Shown here: in pieces, positions 1 to 11,529 of the stretch
Numbering within the stretch: position 1 is the first letter of the stretch
Layout of the letters: every line of letters begins with the position of its first letter
Origin: Littorina saxatilis
Taxonomy: Eukaryota > Mollusca > Gastropoda > Littorinimorpha > Littorinidae
DNA length: 64,000 bases
Direction of reading: 5' to 3'
Assembly: GCF_037325665.1 (NCBI RefSeq)
Contig: NC_090255.1
Location: 19,285,606 to 19,349,605, forward strand
Notes under the pieces: generated by a model
What the model saw: only the letters and a program-made list of their open reading frames with translations
Told to the model about the DNA's origin: nothing
Database searches by the model: none
Made by a program: the position numbers and the translations under genes

Positions 1-216
1 ACTTACAGGGACACGACTGCCAACTAGTCTCGGCCCGTTCAAAAAAACAATGACCGAGACTTTCAGTAATTCCTTCGCGTGACGTCAAACCCTCTTACGT
101 CATAATGTGACGTCAATGTAATGTGACGTCTTCAAATGTTAGAGTTTCTACCACATACATACATACGCACAGACAGACAAAAGTTAGCATCGCATAGGCT
201 ACACTTATGTGAGCCA
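1..216. repeat. CRE-rich dispersed repeat, right-hand part
   Basis: Matches the repeats at 5691-6167 and 36457-36898. It contains two perfect TGACGTCA palindromes (80-87 and 108-115) plus TACGTCA and TGACGTC partial sites. It ends in CTTATGTGAGCC, a variant of the CTTACGTGAGCC terminus. The left part lies beyond the window. Confidence 0.75.
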
Positions 217-384
217 AAAATAAGACAGAACATGAATGAATCCAATAGCACACCATCAGAAAAAAGATGACACGTATTTGTAAAATAATGTCAGTAGAAC
301 ACAATCATGTACAGAAAAAATTTAAAATGGTGTTTGTTTATGGAAGCATACTTGTGGCTCTCTCATTCACGCATCCTCACACAC

Positions 385-1370
385 ATCGCACACGGTGTAC
401 ACCGACTTTGTCATTAGAGAGGTGCTCGTCTAGAAGAAGCGAACTAGAAGAAGAAGGACAGAGGTGCTTTCGGAGCTGTCTTTTAAAAGAAGATAATGAA
501 AGACAAGACTTGATACTTACAGGTAGTGAATCCCAAAGTTTATGCACCAGAATAAGAAAAACTAGTTTTAAACAAGTTAATGCGGGGCCTTGGCAAGAGA
601 AGGTTATTTTTAGTGTTTGAATACTATGACGGAGGAGATTTGAAGAGTTGTATAAGATAAGTTGGGGCTTCTTGATAGACGATTTTATACATAAATGAAC
701 ATTTATTATACAAAAGCTGCTTCTTTAAGCTTAACATCCCAATACTTTCCATCTTTTGGTTTGTAGAAAGAGATGAACTAGCTAGGCAGAGCTATAGTTT
801 AGCAGCTCTATGCTGGAGCGAGTTCAGCTTCTTCAAGTGAACCTCAGTACACCCGTCCCAGACTATGGAAGCATAATCAATATGGGGTTTTATGCGGGCA
901 TTGTAAAAGAGATTAATTATGCATTGCAACTTTGATAAAAGAAACAAGTTTTAGCAATTTTCTTGCACATTTTATTGATGTGAGTCTGCCATCTGAGATG
1001 ATTATCAACAATTAGTCCCAATAAACGATGCTCATCTGCTTGCTCAATGGAGTGCTCATTTATGGACAGACTCAAGAGTCATTTCTGAAAGTTGATGTAT
1101 TTGGCCAGTGCTAATTGTCATAGTGTTTTCACTGGATTAATGAGCACACAATTTGCAGAACACCACTCAGAAACATCGTTTAGGCTCTGTTGCAATTTGT
1201 CTTGAATTTGTGTAGGGCTTTTCCATGTTGAGTGTAAGGTCGTATCATCTGCTAACATATGTAACAGTACTCCACGGTACAGAGTCAGACTGTAGGTACA
1301 AAGGCGAATCATTTATATACAGAGAACAATACAGCTAGGACCCAAAACAGCCCATGAGGGAAGATTAGAA
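385..1370 (-). mobile_element. Decayed LINE reverse-transcriptase remnant
   Basis: Read on the minus strand, 1118-1312 encodes MLADDTTLHSTWKSPTQIQDK, which contains the reverse-transcriptase ADD catalytic motif with CR1/Jockey-type context. Downstream there is recognisable but frame-broken LINE 3' ORF text (YNARIKPHIDYASIVWDG-like). The element is 5' truncated and carries several stops and frameshifts. It lies in the intron or 3' flank of the ZC2HC1A-like gene. Confidence 0.65.
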
Positions 1371-1409
1371 GAAGAAGTTCCACAAAGCTGATAGTGTATC
1401 TGTGGCCTT

Positions 1410-1508
1410 AAGTCGACTCCGTGAAGACTTTGCAAAATCTTTTTACCCAAAACTCAGTGCTAAAGCTCCAGGCGACCAGCTTCGCAAAGTATACTTCGCA
1501 TAGTGGAC
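1410..1508 (+). repeat. Dispersed repeat ending near GACAGGC (copy 1)
   Basis: Resembles 3205-3345 and 12630-12757. Shared text includes CTCAGTGCTAAAG, a CCAGCTTCGCAAAGTATACT-like stretch and a terminal GGACTTTGCCCA, then after the SINE at 1520-1896 the final GACAGGC. Family unknown. Confidence 0.6.
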
Positions 1509-1519
1509 TTTGCCCAATC

Positions 1520-1896
1520 GTCTTCTTCTTCTGCGTTCGTGGGCTGAAACTCCCACGTACACTCGTGTTTTTTTGCGCGAGTGGAATTTTACGTGTATGA
1601 CCGTTTTTACCCCGCCATTTAGGCAGCCATACGCCGCTTTCGGAGGAAGCATGCTGGGTATTTTCGTGTTTCTATAACCCATCGACCTCTGACATGGATT
1701 ACAGGATCTTTTTCGTGCGCACTTGGTCTTGTGCTTGCGTGTACACACGGGGGTGTTCGGACACAGAGGAGAGTCTGCACACAAAGTTGACTCTGAGAAA
1801 TAAATCTCTCGCCGAACGTGGGGACGAACTCACACTGACAGCGGCCAACTGGATACAAATCCAGCGCGCTACCGACTGAGCTACATCCCCACCCAG
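1520..1896 (-). mobile_element. tRNA-Thr-headed SINE, subfamily A
   Basis: Minus orientation. The tRNA-like head is at the right (GGATGTAGCTCAGTCGG A-box region, anticodon-loop-like TTTGTAT, B-box-like GAGTTCGTCC). The body contains GTCAACTTTGTGTGCAGAC, and the tail is GAACGCAGAAGAAGAAG. It is flanked by the direct repeat TTTGCCCAATC at 1509-1519 and 1897-1907, which is the target-site duplication. Confidence 0.92.
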
Positions 1897-1922
1897 TTTG
1901 CCCAATCAATGACAGGCCTTAC

Positions 1923-4900
1923 CTGCAGTCGAGCGTTCTGCTTGGCCTTAGCAGCGGGGTTGGGTGGAGCGCGACTGTTGATCCTCTGAGACTGCTCCTT
2001 GCAGAAGTCGATGTGACGCTCCGCCGCCTTCTGGGCAAAGCGACGAGAACAGTACGGGCACTGGATGTAATCTGGAGAAAAAACAAGTCATATTATGAGA
2101 AATTACTACATTTAGTCAACCCTTGGAACTCACAGAATCAAATTGACCGCTCCGCATTTTTCCACTAAGACAATACTCAATAACTGTGTTGATTTCAACC
2201 GGGCACTGGATGTAATCTGACCACCAAAACAAGCAGAAATCAGAACAAAATTGGTACAGTGGAACCCTTTTTGACCGGCACGGTTGGCCTAGTGGTAAGG
2301 CGTCCACCCCGTGATCGGGAGGTCGTGGGTTCGGACCCCGGCAGGGTCATACCTAAAATTGGCAATCTAGTGGCTGCTCCGCCTGGCGTCTGGCATTATG
2401 GGATTAGTGCCAGGACTGGTTGGTCCGGTGTCAGAATAATGTGACTGGGTGAGACATGAAGCCTGTGCTGCGACTTCTGTCTTGTGTGTGGCGCACGTTA
2501 TTTGTCAAAGCAGCACCGCCCTGATATGGCCCTTCGTGGTCGGCTGGGCGTTAAGCAAACAAACAAACAAACCCCTCCTTTCAGACCTTCCCTTTTAAGA
2601 TCGGCTGTTTTCTCAGACTTTCTGTTCATAACCTCTGTAAAATTACCCCCATTTTAAGACTCGACCCTCCAATTTAAGACCCTGTTTTCTCAGACTTTCT
2701 GTTCATAACCTCTGTAAAATTACCCCCATTTTAAGACTCGACCCTCCTATTTAAGACCCACTTTTCTCAGATGTTTGGAGGTCTTAAAAGGGGGTTCTAC
2801 TGTACCAAACGTAGTGAATATGTACTAATTGTTTAAAAATGTACCTCAAAAGAAGCAAAAATAGTACTTCCAACAAAATTCAGCACATTTGAGGGAAATC
2901 TGCTCCTCTTTTGATTCAATCTAGGTAGTTTAAACTGGAAATGTACCTCATTAGTACTTTGCCACTTTTTGGTGTACCAAAGAAAACTAAGCCATTATAA
3001 GTCTGTACTGAAAAAATCCCTATTCAGCATAGGAAGCAGAATGTTGATTTTCAGGATAAGTCCAAGTGGAAGGATGTTCTTATCCCATGCACAAGCTTGG
3101 ATAGATCTGAGATAGCGAACAGAACTGCATGTTTCCACCGTAAGACCAACGGCGGGCGCAGTCTGTGGTATAATTTGTGTGCAGGATACATAAAGTATTG
3201 ATTGCTAAAGGCGGTCCCGAATTCAGCCAGAAGGTGACTTCTTTTTGGGCCAAAAACACAGTGCTAAACTTCATGAGGCCAGCTTCGCGAAGCATACTTC
3301 ACGCAGTTGACTTCGCCCAGTTATGGACAGGCTTAATTGTTATTGCCAGACACAGCAACTTACCAGGATTGAGGCTGGGGGGTGGTGGTGGGGGCAGGGG
3401 TCCCCCTGACGCCAAGGCAACAGACACGCCACGAGCAGCTTTCACCGTTCTGACAAAGTCCTCATGCTTAGCTCGCCAGTTGGACCGGGGCGGAGGCACT
3501 TCCTGGTTGTTGGCACACACACAATCAAAAAGAAATGAAACACAGAAAGACAGACATTCAAAATTCACGAACAAACAAACTCAACCACAACAGAAAAACA
3601 AGCATGGTTACTGTAATGTTTGTGATGATGCTGCTGCTAATTCCTGTCCTACAGGCCTTTGTGGTTGTGCCTGTTAAGGACCAGATATATGGGATTCGAT
3701 AGCAACACATTTTTGTAACATATCGGAACACTTAAATAGCTACAGACAAACAAAACATGTACTACAGCTGTATTACTTTGTAGAGGTCAGAACTATAAAT
3801 ACTAATGAGACAATTAACCAACAGAACATGAGGTCAGCTTGGTAAAGCGTTGTGTCGAAGCCTCAATTATCAAAATGCGGAAGGTACAAGAAGAATTGAT
3901 AAGTTAAGAGATAAGAAACTTTAATGCCCATTTTCATTTTACAAAAACATGGACAATTTTGTGTCTGTATTGTGGAGGTTCTGGTAGACACACACAAACT
4001 GAAATATGCCGACCTTTTTTTGGGCAGCCTTGACCTGACGAAGGGTGAGGTCCGTTCCCTCGACCCTCTGCTTGGTAGAATCAAAGACCTTGCGCTTCTT
4101 GCTGGAATTGGCCGCTTTCTTGCAAATGTTTTCATGTTTTGCCTGCACACGCAACAAACATGACACTCATCACACAGTCGGCAACAAACATGACACTCAT
4201 CACACAGTCGGCAACAAACATGACACTCATCACACAGTCGGCAACAAACATGACACTCATCACACAGTCGGCAACAAACATGACACTCATCACACAGTCG
4301 GCAACAAACATGACACTCATCACACAGTCGGCAACAAACATGACACTCATCACACAGTCGGCAACATGTACACAGAGAAAAACCCCTTATGTTGCGTCTG
4401 AGGAGAGGAAGCACCTTTATAAACCTGGGAGTAAGCTCTTTATGGGGGATGGACAGGAACACATAGTATTACTCACTCAACTCCCAACTGTTTTGTTTGT
4501 TTGTTTGCTTAACGCCCAGCCGACCACGAAGGTGCTGCTTTGACATATAACGTGCGCCACACACAAGACAGAAGTCGCAGCACAGGCTTCATGTCTCACC
4601 CAGTCAGATTATTCTGACACCGGACCAACCAGTCCTAGCACTAACCCCATAATGCCAGACGCCAGGCGGAGCAGCCACTAGATTGCCAATTTTAAAGTCT
4701 TAGGTATGACCCGGCCGGGGTTCGAACCCACGTACGACCTCCCGATCACGGGGCGGACGCCTTACCACTAGGCCAACCGTGCCGGTAACTCCCAACTCTC
4801 ACTTCTGGCTCCAAGAGAGTTGTTAGGGACAACGATGGGGAGAGAGAAATTGAAGTTTTACACCCTCACGGCAAAGCCATTAGGGGCATGTTCCCGGGTT

Positions 4901-5756
4901 TTAACCCGACTTTAGATGAGATACACCAGTGTATGCGTGTTTAGGTGGTATCAGCCATCTGCACTTACGGCAGAATGACCGAGGTCTTTTACGTGCCACT
5001 CTGGTGGCATGGGGGTGGGAGATGGATACCGTCTCTGGGTCTGCACATAAAGTTGACCCGTGTCCGTCCCATCCCGGATTCGAACCAGCGACCTTTCGAT
5101 CACAAGTCCAGTGCTCTACCACCTGAGCTACCCGGGACCCCGACAACCATGGCCGGCCACATCCTAGATGTTAAATACTTCATCTGCTGGGGGGTTAAAC
5201 AAAGTGGGGAGCCCATGCATTCTACTCATCCATTGACAGTCCAGCAAGCTCAGTAGCCCTGACTGGCAGTCCATCTAGGGGGAGGGACCCCTGATACAGT
5301 GGAACCCCCCTTTTAAGACCTCCAAAAATATGAGAAAACACTGTCTTAAAAAGGAGAGTCTTAAATTGGGGGGGTCTTAAAAGGGGGGTTCCACTGTATA
5401 CGTCCTTGGCTGAAAGCGTAGGTGCAGGGTGCCTAACCGCTGCACCATGTAACCTGGCTATAATTCATGACGGACACAACTTCCATAGCGCACGAGGAAG
5501 AACAAGGCCGGAGAACCCTTTTATTATGACCCTGCTTCTAAAATGTTCTGTTCATGATGTACCATGTCTGATAATGTTTTACTTTTAATAAACCCTCAGA
5601 GTTTTTTGATGGGATCAAAACGGAGCGCCCGCGGTACTGACATGATAATAATGCAACAAATGATCGAACAAATTAACTACAAACCAAAACAAGAGGCGAA
5701 GCCTTCAAGGCTCACGTAAGAAATCGACAAACAGTAACACAAACTCAATCACTCCG

Positions 5757-5855
<99 letters not shown>

Positions 5856-8800
5856 GCATCTGTGAAACTATGCAAGAAAGCGAGACCCTGGATCTGCCAA
5901 GAAGTCTCGGCCCGCTCACAATAACAATGACCGAGACTTTCAGTAATTCCTTTGCGTGACGTCTAACCCTCTTACGTCATAATGTGACGTCTTCAAATAG
6001 TTTCTATCACACACGTCGAACACTTTTGACCGAGACTGACGTAATCCATAGACTCGGAAATGTTAAAGTTTCTACCACAGACATACACACATACATACGC
6101 ACGCACGCACGCACGCACGCACAGACAGACAAAGTTTATCATCGCATAGGCTACACTTACGTGAGCCAAAAACCATATGTATCGATTGGACATTGGATTT
6201 CCCTTCTTTGAGTCATACAAAACTTCATATTTGGGCGTTTCAGGTTGACCGAAACTTCAAAGGAACTCCAAAACACACATCCAAAAAACAACAACAAAGT
6301 CAATACCTGAAAGGAACTCGATCGATACATAAATATTATTTGTGTTTTTGACCAAAATATGACATTTTACACATGTACAGATCTCGACAGTGACATTGTT
6401 CACCTCAACCGCTATCGCGGTCTCGGAGAACAATGACTGTCTCGATCTGTGTAAAATGTCATATTTTGGTCAAAAACGTAAATAACGTATAATATCTGAC
6501 GGGAGCTAGTGCACACATAACTCACCAGGGACCCCTGAACAAACTGGCGGCCACACACTTTGCATGGGTAGCGTGGTTCAGCGGCGCCTGCACACATTAC
6601 ACAGTGAAACAAATTAACATGTTCAAATCTTCACCTTCTTTTTCTTCTTCGGTCCTGGACTACAAACAACTTTCACCGTATACACACAAGTAGATTTGTC
6701 TGTACAGTGGAACCCCCCCTTTCGAGACCTCAACAATTCTGAGATAATTGGGTCTTATAAAGGAGGAAGTCTTAAATTGGGGGGTCTTAAAAACGAGGTT
6801 CCACGGTATTTAGATTGGGTGGAGATGTAGTTCAGTTGGTAGTGCGCTGGCCTTAAAACCAGCTCTTGCTCTCAGCTTGGGTTCAAACCCTGGTCTTGAC
6901 GAGGAATTTATTTCCATTAGTCAATCATTGCAGGTGTTTCTAAATTACAGTACAGCGAATGTCCCTTGAACTTTTTAAGGTCCAAATCGTCAGAAAACTT
7001 TCAAAAATGGCGGCTTAAACAATATATCTTTAAAGTTGAAATATATAACTTTGACTGTCATTAGGGGAATCTAAACAATCAATCCGACCAAACAAAGTTT
7101 TATACTTAAAAACTTGCAAAAATTCAGAATTAAAAAAAAAAAAGAAAAAGAAACCAAAACCTTAGTACATGTACATCAGAGACGAAACATACACTTCAGT
7201 TGAAAAAAAAATATCAGTGCAACAGTACTCTCTCTCTCTCTCTTTATTCCTGTCCAAGGGGTCCTGATTTGGCCTATTATGGTCCGCTGGACCCGAAAAG
7301 CAACAGCTAACTAACTAACTATTCCTGTCCAATTTCTCTCTACCACCCTTCTCCCTGCCCTCCTCTCCCCCCCCCCCCAACCCCCCTGTCTCCCTCTCTC
7401 TCTCTCTCTCCCTTCCTCTATCACTTTCTTAACACACTCATACTTTCTGTTTTCATTCTCAACCTTGACAAAGGTATCATTCACACAGGTGAATGAGGTG
7501 CATGACCTACTGACACTAAAACTGTTTACTTTCTCAAACACTGATAGTGAAAAGCCTGAAAGTCTCCCGATGGTGCCTCCACTGCTTTCAATAATAGCTC
7601 AATAAAGCAAACATGATAGTGCCTGACCCCACTCAAAATGGCTTGGTTGCAAGTGCAAACCTGTCTACAAATCTGAAGCAGTCTCACCGACAAAGTGTCT
7701 CTTTTGTGCTCTACCAAAAGGGACTAAAAATAAACACACCCATTCACACTGACTCTTTCACACACATTCAAAAGGAGCTTCAGTGTATGAGATATACTCA
7801 GAAAACCACTTACTAGAAGGCTATGTGCACTCTTTGAAGTATATGCTAGGTAGAAATTGAGTTACTAAACAGGCGTGGCTTGTATGACTGACTTACTTGC
7901 TGATTATTAGACTTAATCAATATATATAGGTTCTTGAATGGTCCCTGGCCTATGAACAAATGGCTTGATTACTCTATTCTAAATTAATATGTACCATTAA
8001 ATCTCATGAACCCAGAGAATGATTAAATATGTGTTTTTTCCCCAGCATTGATTTTAATAAATTCAAAATTAAACGTCAATGAATAATTTTCCAGTCAATC
8101 AATTAACACAAATCAAACCAACCCCATGAGTTCCACTAAGTAAATTCTTAGAAAAAGTAGCATTGTATTGTGTTTCTGAGGTTATTTTTTCATTATCTGT
8201 AAAGAAATTAACCACTTTCTTCCAAATTGCAAGACCTAAAAGGGAGAGCAAGAGAGAGATAGATAGAGAGATAGATAGAGAGATAGATAGAGAGATAGAG
8301 AGATAGATAGAGAGAGAGAGAGATAGATAGAGAGAGAGATAGAGAGATAGATAGATAGATACATAGAGAGATAGATAGAGATAGATAGAGAGATAGATAG
8401 ATAGAGAGAGAGATAGAGAGATAGATAGAGAGATAGATAGAGAGATAGATAGAGAGATAGATAGAGAGATAGATAGAGAGATAGATAGAGAGAAAGAAAG
8501 ACAGGCAGAGGAAGCCAGACACTGAGACAGACAGAGAGACAGAGAGCAACACCAAAAGACAGAAAAAGAAGGGGGCAAAAAACAAAAGGTGGATCGCTAC
8601 GGCAACAGTATAACCAATAAACTCTTCACAAAATCAAAGACAATTCAAGTGTCAGGGAGAAGAAAAGAAGTGTTGGTGCTATTGATTTGTAAACATTCAA
8701 GTGGTCTCACCACACCTTTAATTCAACACAAAAGGAATTGTTAACATGCTGGCTCATGTTTACCATGGAGAGCATTTTGAACTAGGTTTAATTAATATCT

Positions 8801-9814
8801 CTGTCTGGAGCCCTGATCAAAGATTGATAGCATGATCTGCCTAGCAACCCGGTAAACAAAGAAGACAGTCAATCAATTCTTCCACCTATATTTCAACCTC
8901 TTGTGTGTGAATGTAGCGCAAATGAAACCATGCAGCTGAACGTTTCAGACAGACTGGCCTGGTTGATGAGATCAAGAATTGAGACAGACAGTCCCCCCAA
9001 ATTCCCTTTTTTAAATCTTTTTTTCATAAAATAATAAATAAATGAATAAATTAATCATTTAATTATTTTAATCAACAAAATAAAAATACAGAATCAGCAG
9101 TCCCCCCAAAAAAAATTTATGTCATTTTAAACAATAATTTTCCTCTTTTTAAAAGGATAGCTAAAAGGACAAAAAAAAGAAAGAAAGAAATTAGTAAAAG
9201 AAAAACTCAGGGAGGATAAATCACTGAACACAGGCGCACGCACACACAAACACAAATTGACCAAAAAAAACCACAGAGCAAAATGTATCATTCTGATGCA
9301 TGTAAGAAAAAGACACAACGGACAAAACAAGTAAGCACCTGCATGTTTACAGCGCTGCCGGGGGTCAACTGATAATGAAATCAGAGCATTGCCACCATCA
9401 CCACCACCCCCGGCAACACAACCTGCTGTTGCGCATCTTCCCGTTTTTTTCTCCCGAAACCAGTTGTGCATTATGAGTCATATATCTTACCTGCTTAGCT
9501 TCGCTTTGAAACTTGTTCAGCCCTTACCTCCTAAACTTCAATGACTCATCTTTTTGGCAGGTTAAACATGCGCTTACCGCACCCAGAGACCGAAGCATCA
9601 TTGCCATTGGAAAAGGCACCCGAAATGTCATTATTAACTCCGCGAAAGAAATCGGTTAATTAAGCAGCTTTTTAACATATGTGCCCTATAATTTTTCAGA
9701 AGATACCCAAAAGAAAGCAAATGCAATCTTGTAAACGTGTCCAACTCCATTTATTTCTCAGTTTACATGCGTATCTAACGACGAGCAAAATTGTTTACCT
9801 CCGTAGTCAGCCAT
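1923..9814 (-). CDS. ZC2HC1A: ZC2HC1A-like C2HC zinc-finger protein, N-terminal 165 codons (continues beyond left edge)
   Basis: Five exons on the minus strand: 9799-9814, 6526-6587, 4014-4142, 3364-3502 and 1923-2071. Phases agree at every junction and all introns are GT-AG. The product starts MADYGG. It carries a first C2HC finger (CKVC...H...C, residues about 14 to 33) split across exons 2 and 3, then a basic KKRKVFDSTKQRVEGTDL segment. A proline-rich linker with SNWRAKHEDF and PPPPPPS follows, then a second finger (DYIQCPYC...ERHIDFC) in exon 5. This order and these phrases match vertebrate ZC2HC1A/FAM164A, as I know it. The start is the only ATG with a good donor in the CpG-rich region near 9.8 kb. 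The exon 3 donor (AAG|GTCGGC) is weak. The C-terminal exons lie outside the window. The molecular function of the family is poorly known; zinc binding is inferred from the motifs. The gene is head to head with MTMR9. Confidence 0.9.
2086..2190. repeat. Fragment of the TTTAGTCAAG dispersed element
   Basis: Resembles the start of the element at 58222-59097: ACTACATTTAGTCAA, then GGAACTCACAGAAT and CATTTTTCCACTAAGAC. It lies just upstream (minus sense) of ZC2HC1A-like exon 5. Confidence 0.55.
2253..2803. mobile_element. Pogo-like MITE with inserted SINE
   Basis: Begins TACAGTGGAACCC at about 2253 and ends GGGGGTTCTACTGTA near 2803, which are the inverted termini of the most frequent MITE in this window. 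A block of about 70 bp (TTTTCTCAGACTTTCTGTTCA...) is tandemly duplicated inside. A C-type SINE occupies about 2273-2571 close to the left terminus. Confidence 0.8.
2273..2571 (+). mobile_element. tRNA-headed SINE, subfamily C
   Basis: Head GGCACGGTTGGCCTAGTGG with B-box-like GGGTTCGGACCCC. The body includes TGTCAGAATAATGTGACTGG, and it ends GGGCGTTAAGCAAACAAACAAAC. Near-identical copies are at 4490-4786, 50208-50509 and 62872-63177. Inserted in the MITE at 2253-2803. Confidence 0.9.
3205..3345 (+). repeat. Dispersed repeat ending GACAGGC (copy 2)
   Basis: Shares ACAGTGCTAAAC, GGCCAGCTTCGCGAAGCATAC, GTTGACTTCGCCCAG and terminal GGACAGGCTT with 1410-1508 and 12630-12757. It ends about 20 bp from the donor of ZC2HC1A-like exon 4. 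Confidence 0.6.
4151..4360. repeat. Seven-copy 30-bp minisatellite at a splice acceptor
   Basis: Seven identical 30-bp units (GCAACAAACATGACACTCAT + CACACAGTCG) with a partial eighth. On the minus strand the array begins only 7 nt upstream of the AG acceptor of ZC2HC1A-like exon 3 (exon starts at 4142). The array therefore occupies the normal branch-point and pyrimidine-tract zone. Confidence 0.95.
4490..4786 (-). mobile_element. tRNA-headed SINE, subfamily C
   Basis: Reverse complement of the C-type SINE, with the CAAA-repeat tail at the left and the tRNA head at the right. The target-site duplication AACTCCCAACT is at 4479-4489 and 4787-4797. Confidence 0.92.
4870..5143 (-). mobile_element. 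tRNA-headed SINE of a third type
   Basis: Minus-strand head GGGTAGCTCAGGTGGTAGAG, anticodon-like ACTTGTGAT, B-box GGTTCGAATCC. The body starts GGTCAACTTTATGTGCAGAC, so it shares the central motif with subfamilies A and B but otherwise differs (GTGGCACGTAAAAGACCTCG). The left limit is approximate. Confidence 0.75.
5295..5398. mobile_element. Short pogo-like MITE
   Basis: A 104-bp copy starting TACAGTGGAACCCCCC and ending GGGGGGTTCCACTGTA. The inverted termini are near perfect and a TA lies at each end. The interior repeats the GTCTTAAAAAGG / GTCTTAAATTGGGG theme. Confidence 0.88.
5691..6167. repeat. CRE-rich dispersed repeat, full-length copy
   Basis: Left end GCCTTCAAGGCTCACGTAAG and right end GGCTACACTTACGTGAGCC, so the termini carry an inverted GGCTCACGTAAG motif. 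The interior has a long (AC)n tract at 5762-5850, then the GACCGAGACTTTCAGTAAT segment with several TGACGTC/TACGTCA sites. Confidence 0.8.
6703..6808. mobile_element. Short pogo-like MITE
   Basis: A 106-bp copy with TACAGTGGAACCCCCCC at the left and GAGGTTCCACGGTA at the right. The interior has GGGTCTTATAAAGG and GGGGGGTCTTAAAAAC. It sits in intron 1 of the ZC2HC1A-like gene. Confidence 0.82.
6822..6950 (+). mobile_element. tRNA-derived SINE remnant
   Basis: GGAGATGTAGTTCAGTTGGT resembles an A box and GGGTTCAAACCCTGG resembles a B box. After the tRNA-like part, only about 50 bp of body can be seen. No tail was recognised. Confidence 0.5.
7233..7320 (+). repeat. SINE 3' end with (CTAA)n tail
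   Basis: A (CT)n run, then CCTGATTTGGCCTATTATGG and a CTAACTAACTAACT tail. The text resembles the 3' end of the C-type SINE (CCTGATATGGCCC...GTTAAGCAAAC), so it may be a diverged relative. Confidence 0.45.
8250..8495. repeat. GATA/GAGA microsatellite
   Basis: About 245 bp of interspersed GATAGATA and GAGAGATA units in intron 1 of the ZC2HC1A-like gene. The apparent open frames over it (SISLSISL repeats) are artefacts. Confidence 0.95.
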
Positions 9815-10819
9815 CTTGAATACCTCTCTCCCTACCGGAACTAAGCGGAGCAAACTGAGTTCACATTTGAAAGACACAGAAAACAAACAACCTTGTATTG
9901 TTATAATCCTTTGTAATGCACATACAAAATTCAGCATGTAAAGATATTGCCAACTTTTGTTGCTAGGTTTTCTTGTAGTTTAAAAATTTCTGCGAGGAAC
10001 CGGAAGTTTTATTCGTCTGCCATCGAGTTATGTTGATGCGATGAGGAGCCTTTGATTTAAAACAGGATTTTGACGGTACTGCGTTCATGATTTAATGTCT
10101 TGTGTGTTACAAATGTCGAATATGTTATTTCAACATTTTGGTGGAAGTACCCCTTTGACTGCCCTGTTTGTTGGAATGGATAGAGCGCACAGCATAACGC
10201 CCTCTTTCTCTTACTTAGTACATTACTACATAGACCATTAATATCGTTGAATATATGTACCTCGTCAATTTCTATAGATTTTTGAAGCGATTTAGTGAAT
10301 TGGCGTGCATATTGTGAATCGGTTTAAATACTCACTTACATACACACATGCCTACTCATACACATATTTCACAAATTTATATTTGTAAGGCGCAGGGGAC
10401 AAGAAGGGCAGTCAGTTGAAACCATGCTTTCTTGAACTGGGATAACATGATTTTTTGTTTTAAACATAATTTTTTTTCATATTTATGACTTTGTTGTTCC
10501 ATTGCTGGGAAATTCGGGTCGCTTCTTCCCAGTGGAAAGCTAGCAGCAACAGAGTTGACTCCGGAGTGTATTGAGGTCTAACGAATGACGTCTCACAGCG
10601 TGCGCGGTCGTCCTTGGCGGTCAAGAAAGCCGCGAGCGCCGCCGCGATCATTGCGCAGACGACACTTCTAGACCGCCAATATTTGTTGTGCGCATCACGT
10701 GCTCCACATAAATCGGCCGGAAACGAAGCATTTGGGAAACCTGGATACAGGGGTCGAATCTTGTATACACTCCGAGTGCGTATAGCCAGTGCGTAATTCT
10801 TTATCGTGTGCATGCTTGG

Positions 10820-10965
10820 GGCTGATTGGACACCGAGGAGAGTTTGCACAAAGTTGTCTCGCCGAACATGGGATATTTTGAACTCATGTCAATAGAGACA
10901 TACTAGCTGGTTTCAAAGCCAACACGGCTATACCATTGCAACTGAGCTATCTCTCCGCTCTATAG
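10820..10965 (-). mobile_element. Degenerate tRNA-derived SINE remnant
   Basis: CACCGAGGAGAGTTTGCAC, GTCTCGCCGAAC and a terminal AACTGAGCTATCTCTCCGC resemble the head half of an A-type SINE in minus orientation. No 3' tail was seen. Confidence 0.5.
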
Positions 10966-11529
10966 CTAGTATACAGTTTTGTGGAACCAGTAAAGGAGGG
11001 ATAAATAAGAGGCATTAATTAAAAAGTTAAAAAAACGACTTTCAACAGCTTAAGAGGAAATCAGAAAAAAAACCCACGCACAGCTATGAAAAAGGCGGAA
11101 AAACAAATTGTAAACAACACTTCACCGCAATGTAGAAACAACTTAAAATACTCTGAAGAAGCGGATATATATGTCAAAGTGTTTTTGATTTGAATGCACA
11201 ACATAGACTTGCAAAATTAGAGCATTTGCAGTTTCTGAAAACTTGCTGTGGTTACTGTTACAATTTCTAAAGTGTGAAATTGACACCTGGTTACATCCCA
11301 TGTCGTGGGAACTGCATAGGATAAGGATAATTAAGTATCATGTATGATATCGAATCCCTCGCCGAACATGGGATTTATACTCATGTCAATAGTGTGAACG
11401 GACACCCGCGGGGCATCTGTGAGTTACCCTCATGGAAATTCTTCCTTGGGAAAGCGAGCAGCCATATATATACTATATGGCGCTTGAAACATTATTTTTT
11501 TCTTTTTCCTTTTTCCTGCACTCTGGAAA

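Noticed and set aside
1619-1909. Recurrent open frames with [20 protein letters not shown] and similar text
   Set aside because: These are translations of the A-type SINE and recur wherever that SINE is inserted.
4132-4462. Cysteine-rich frame with repeated CDECHVCCRL
   Set aside because: It is the 30-bp minisatellite read in one frame. All frames are open across it and it borders a real exon.
8099-8585. Long SISLSISL-type open frames
   Set aside because: They come from the GATA/GAGA microsatellite.
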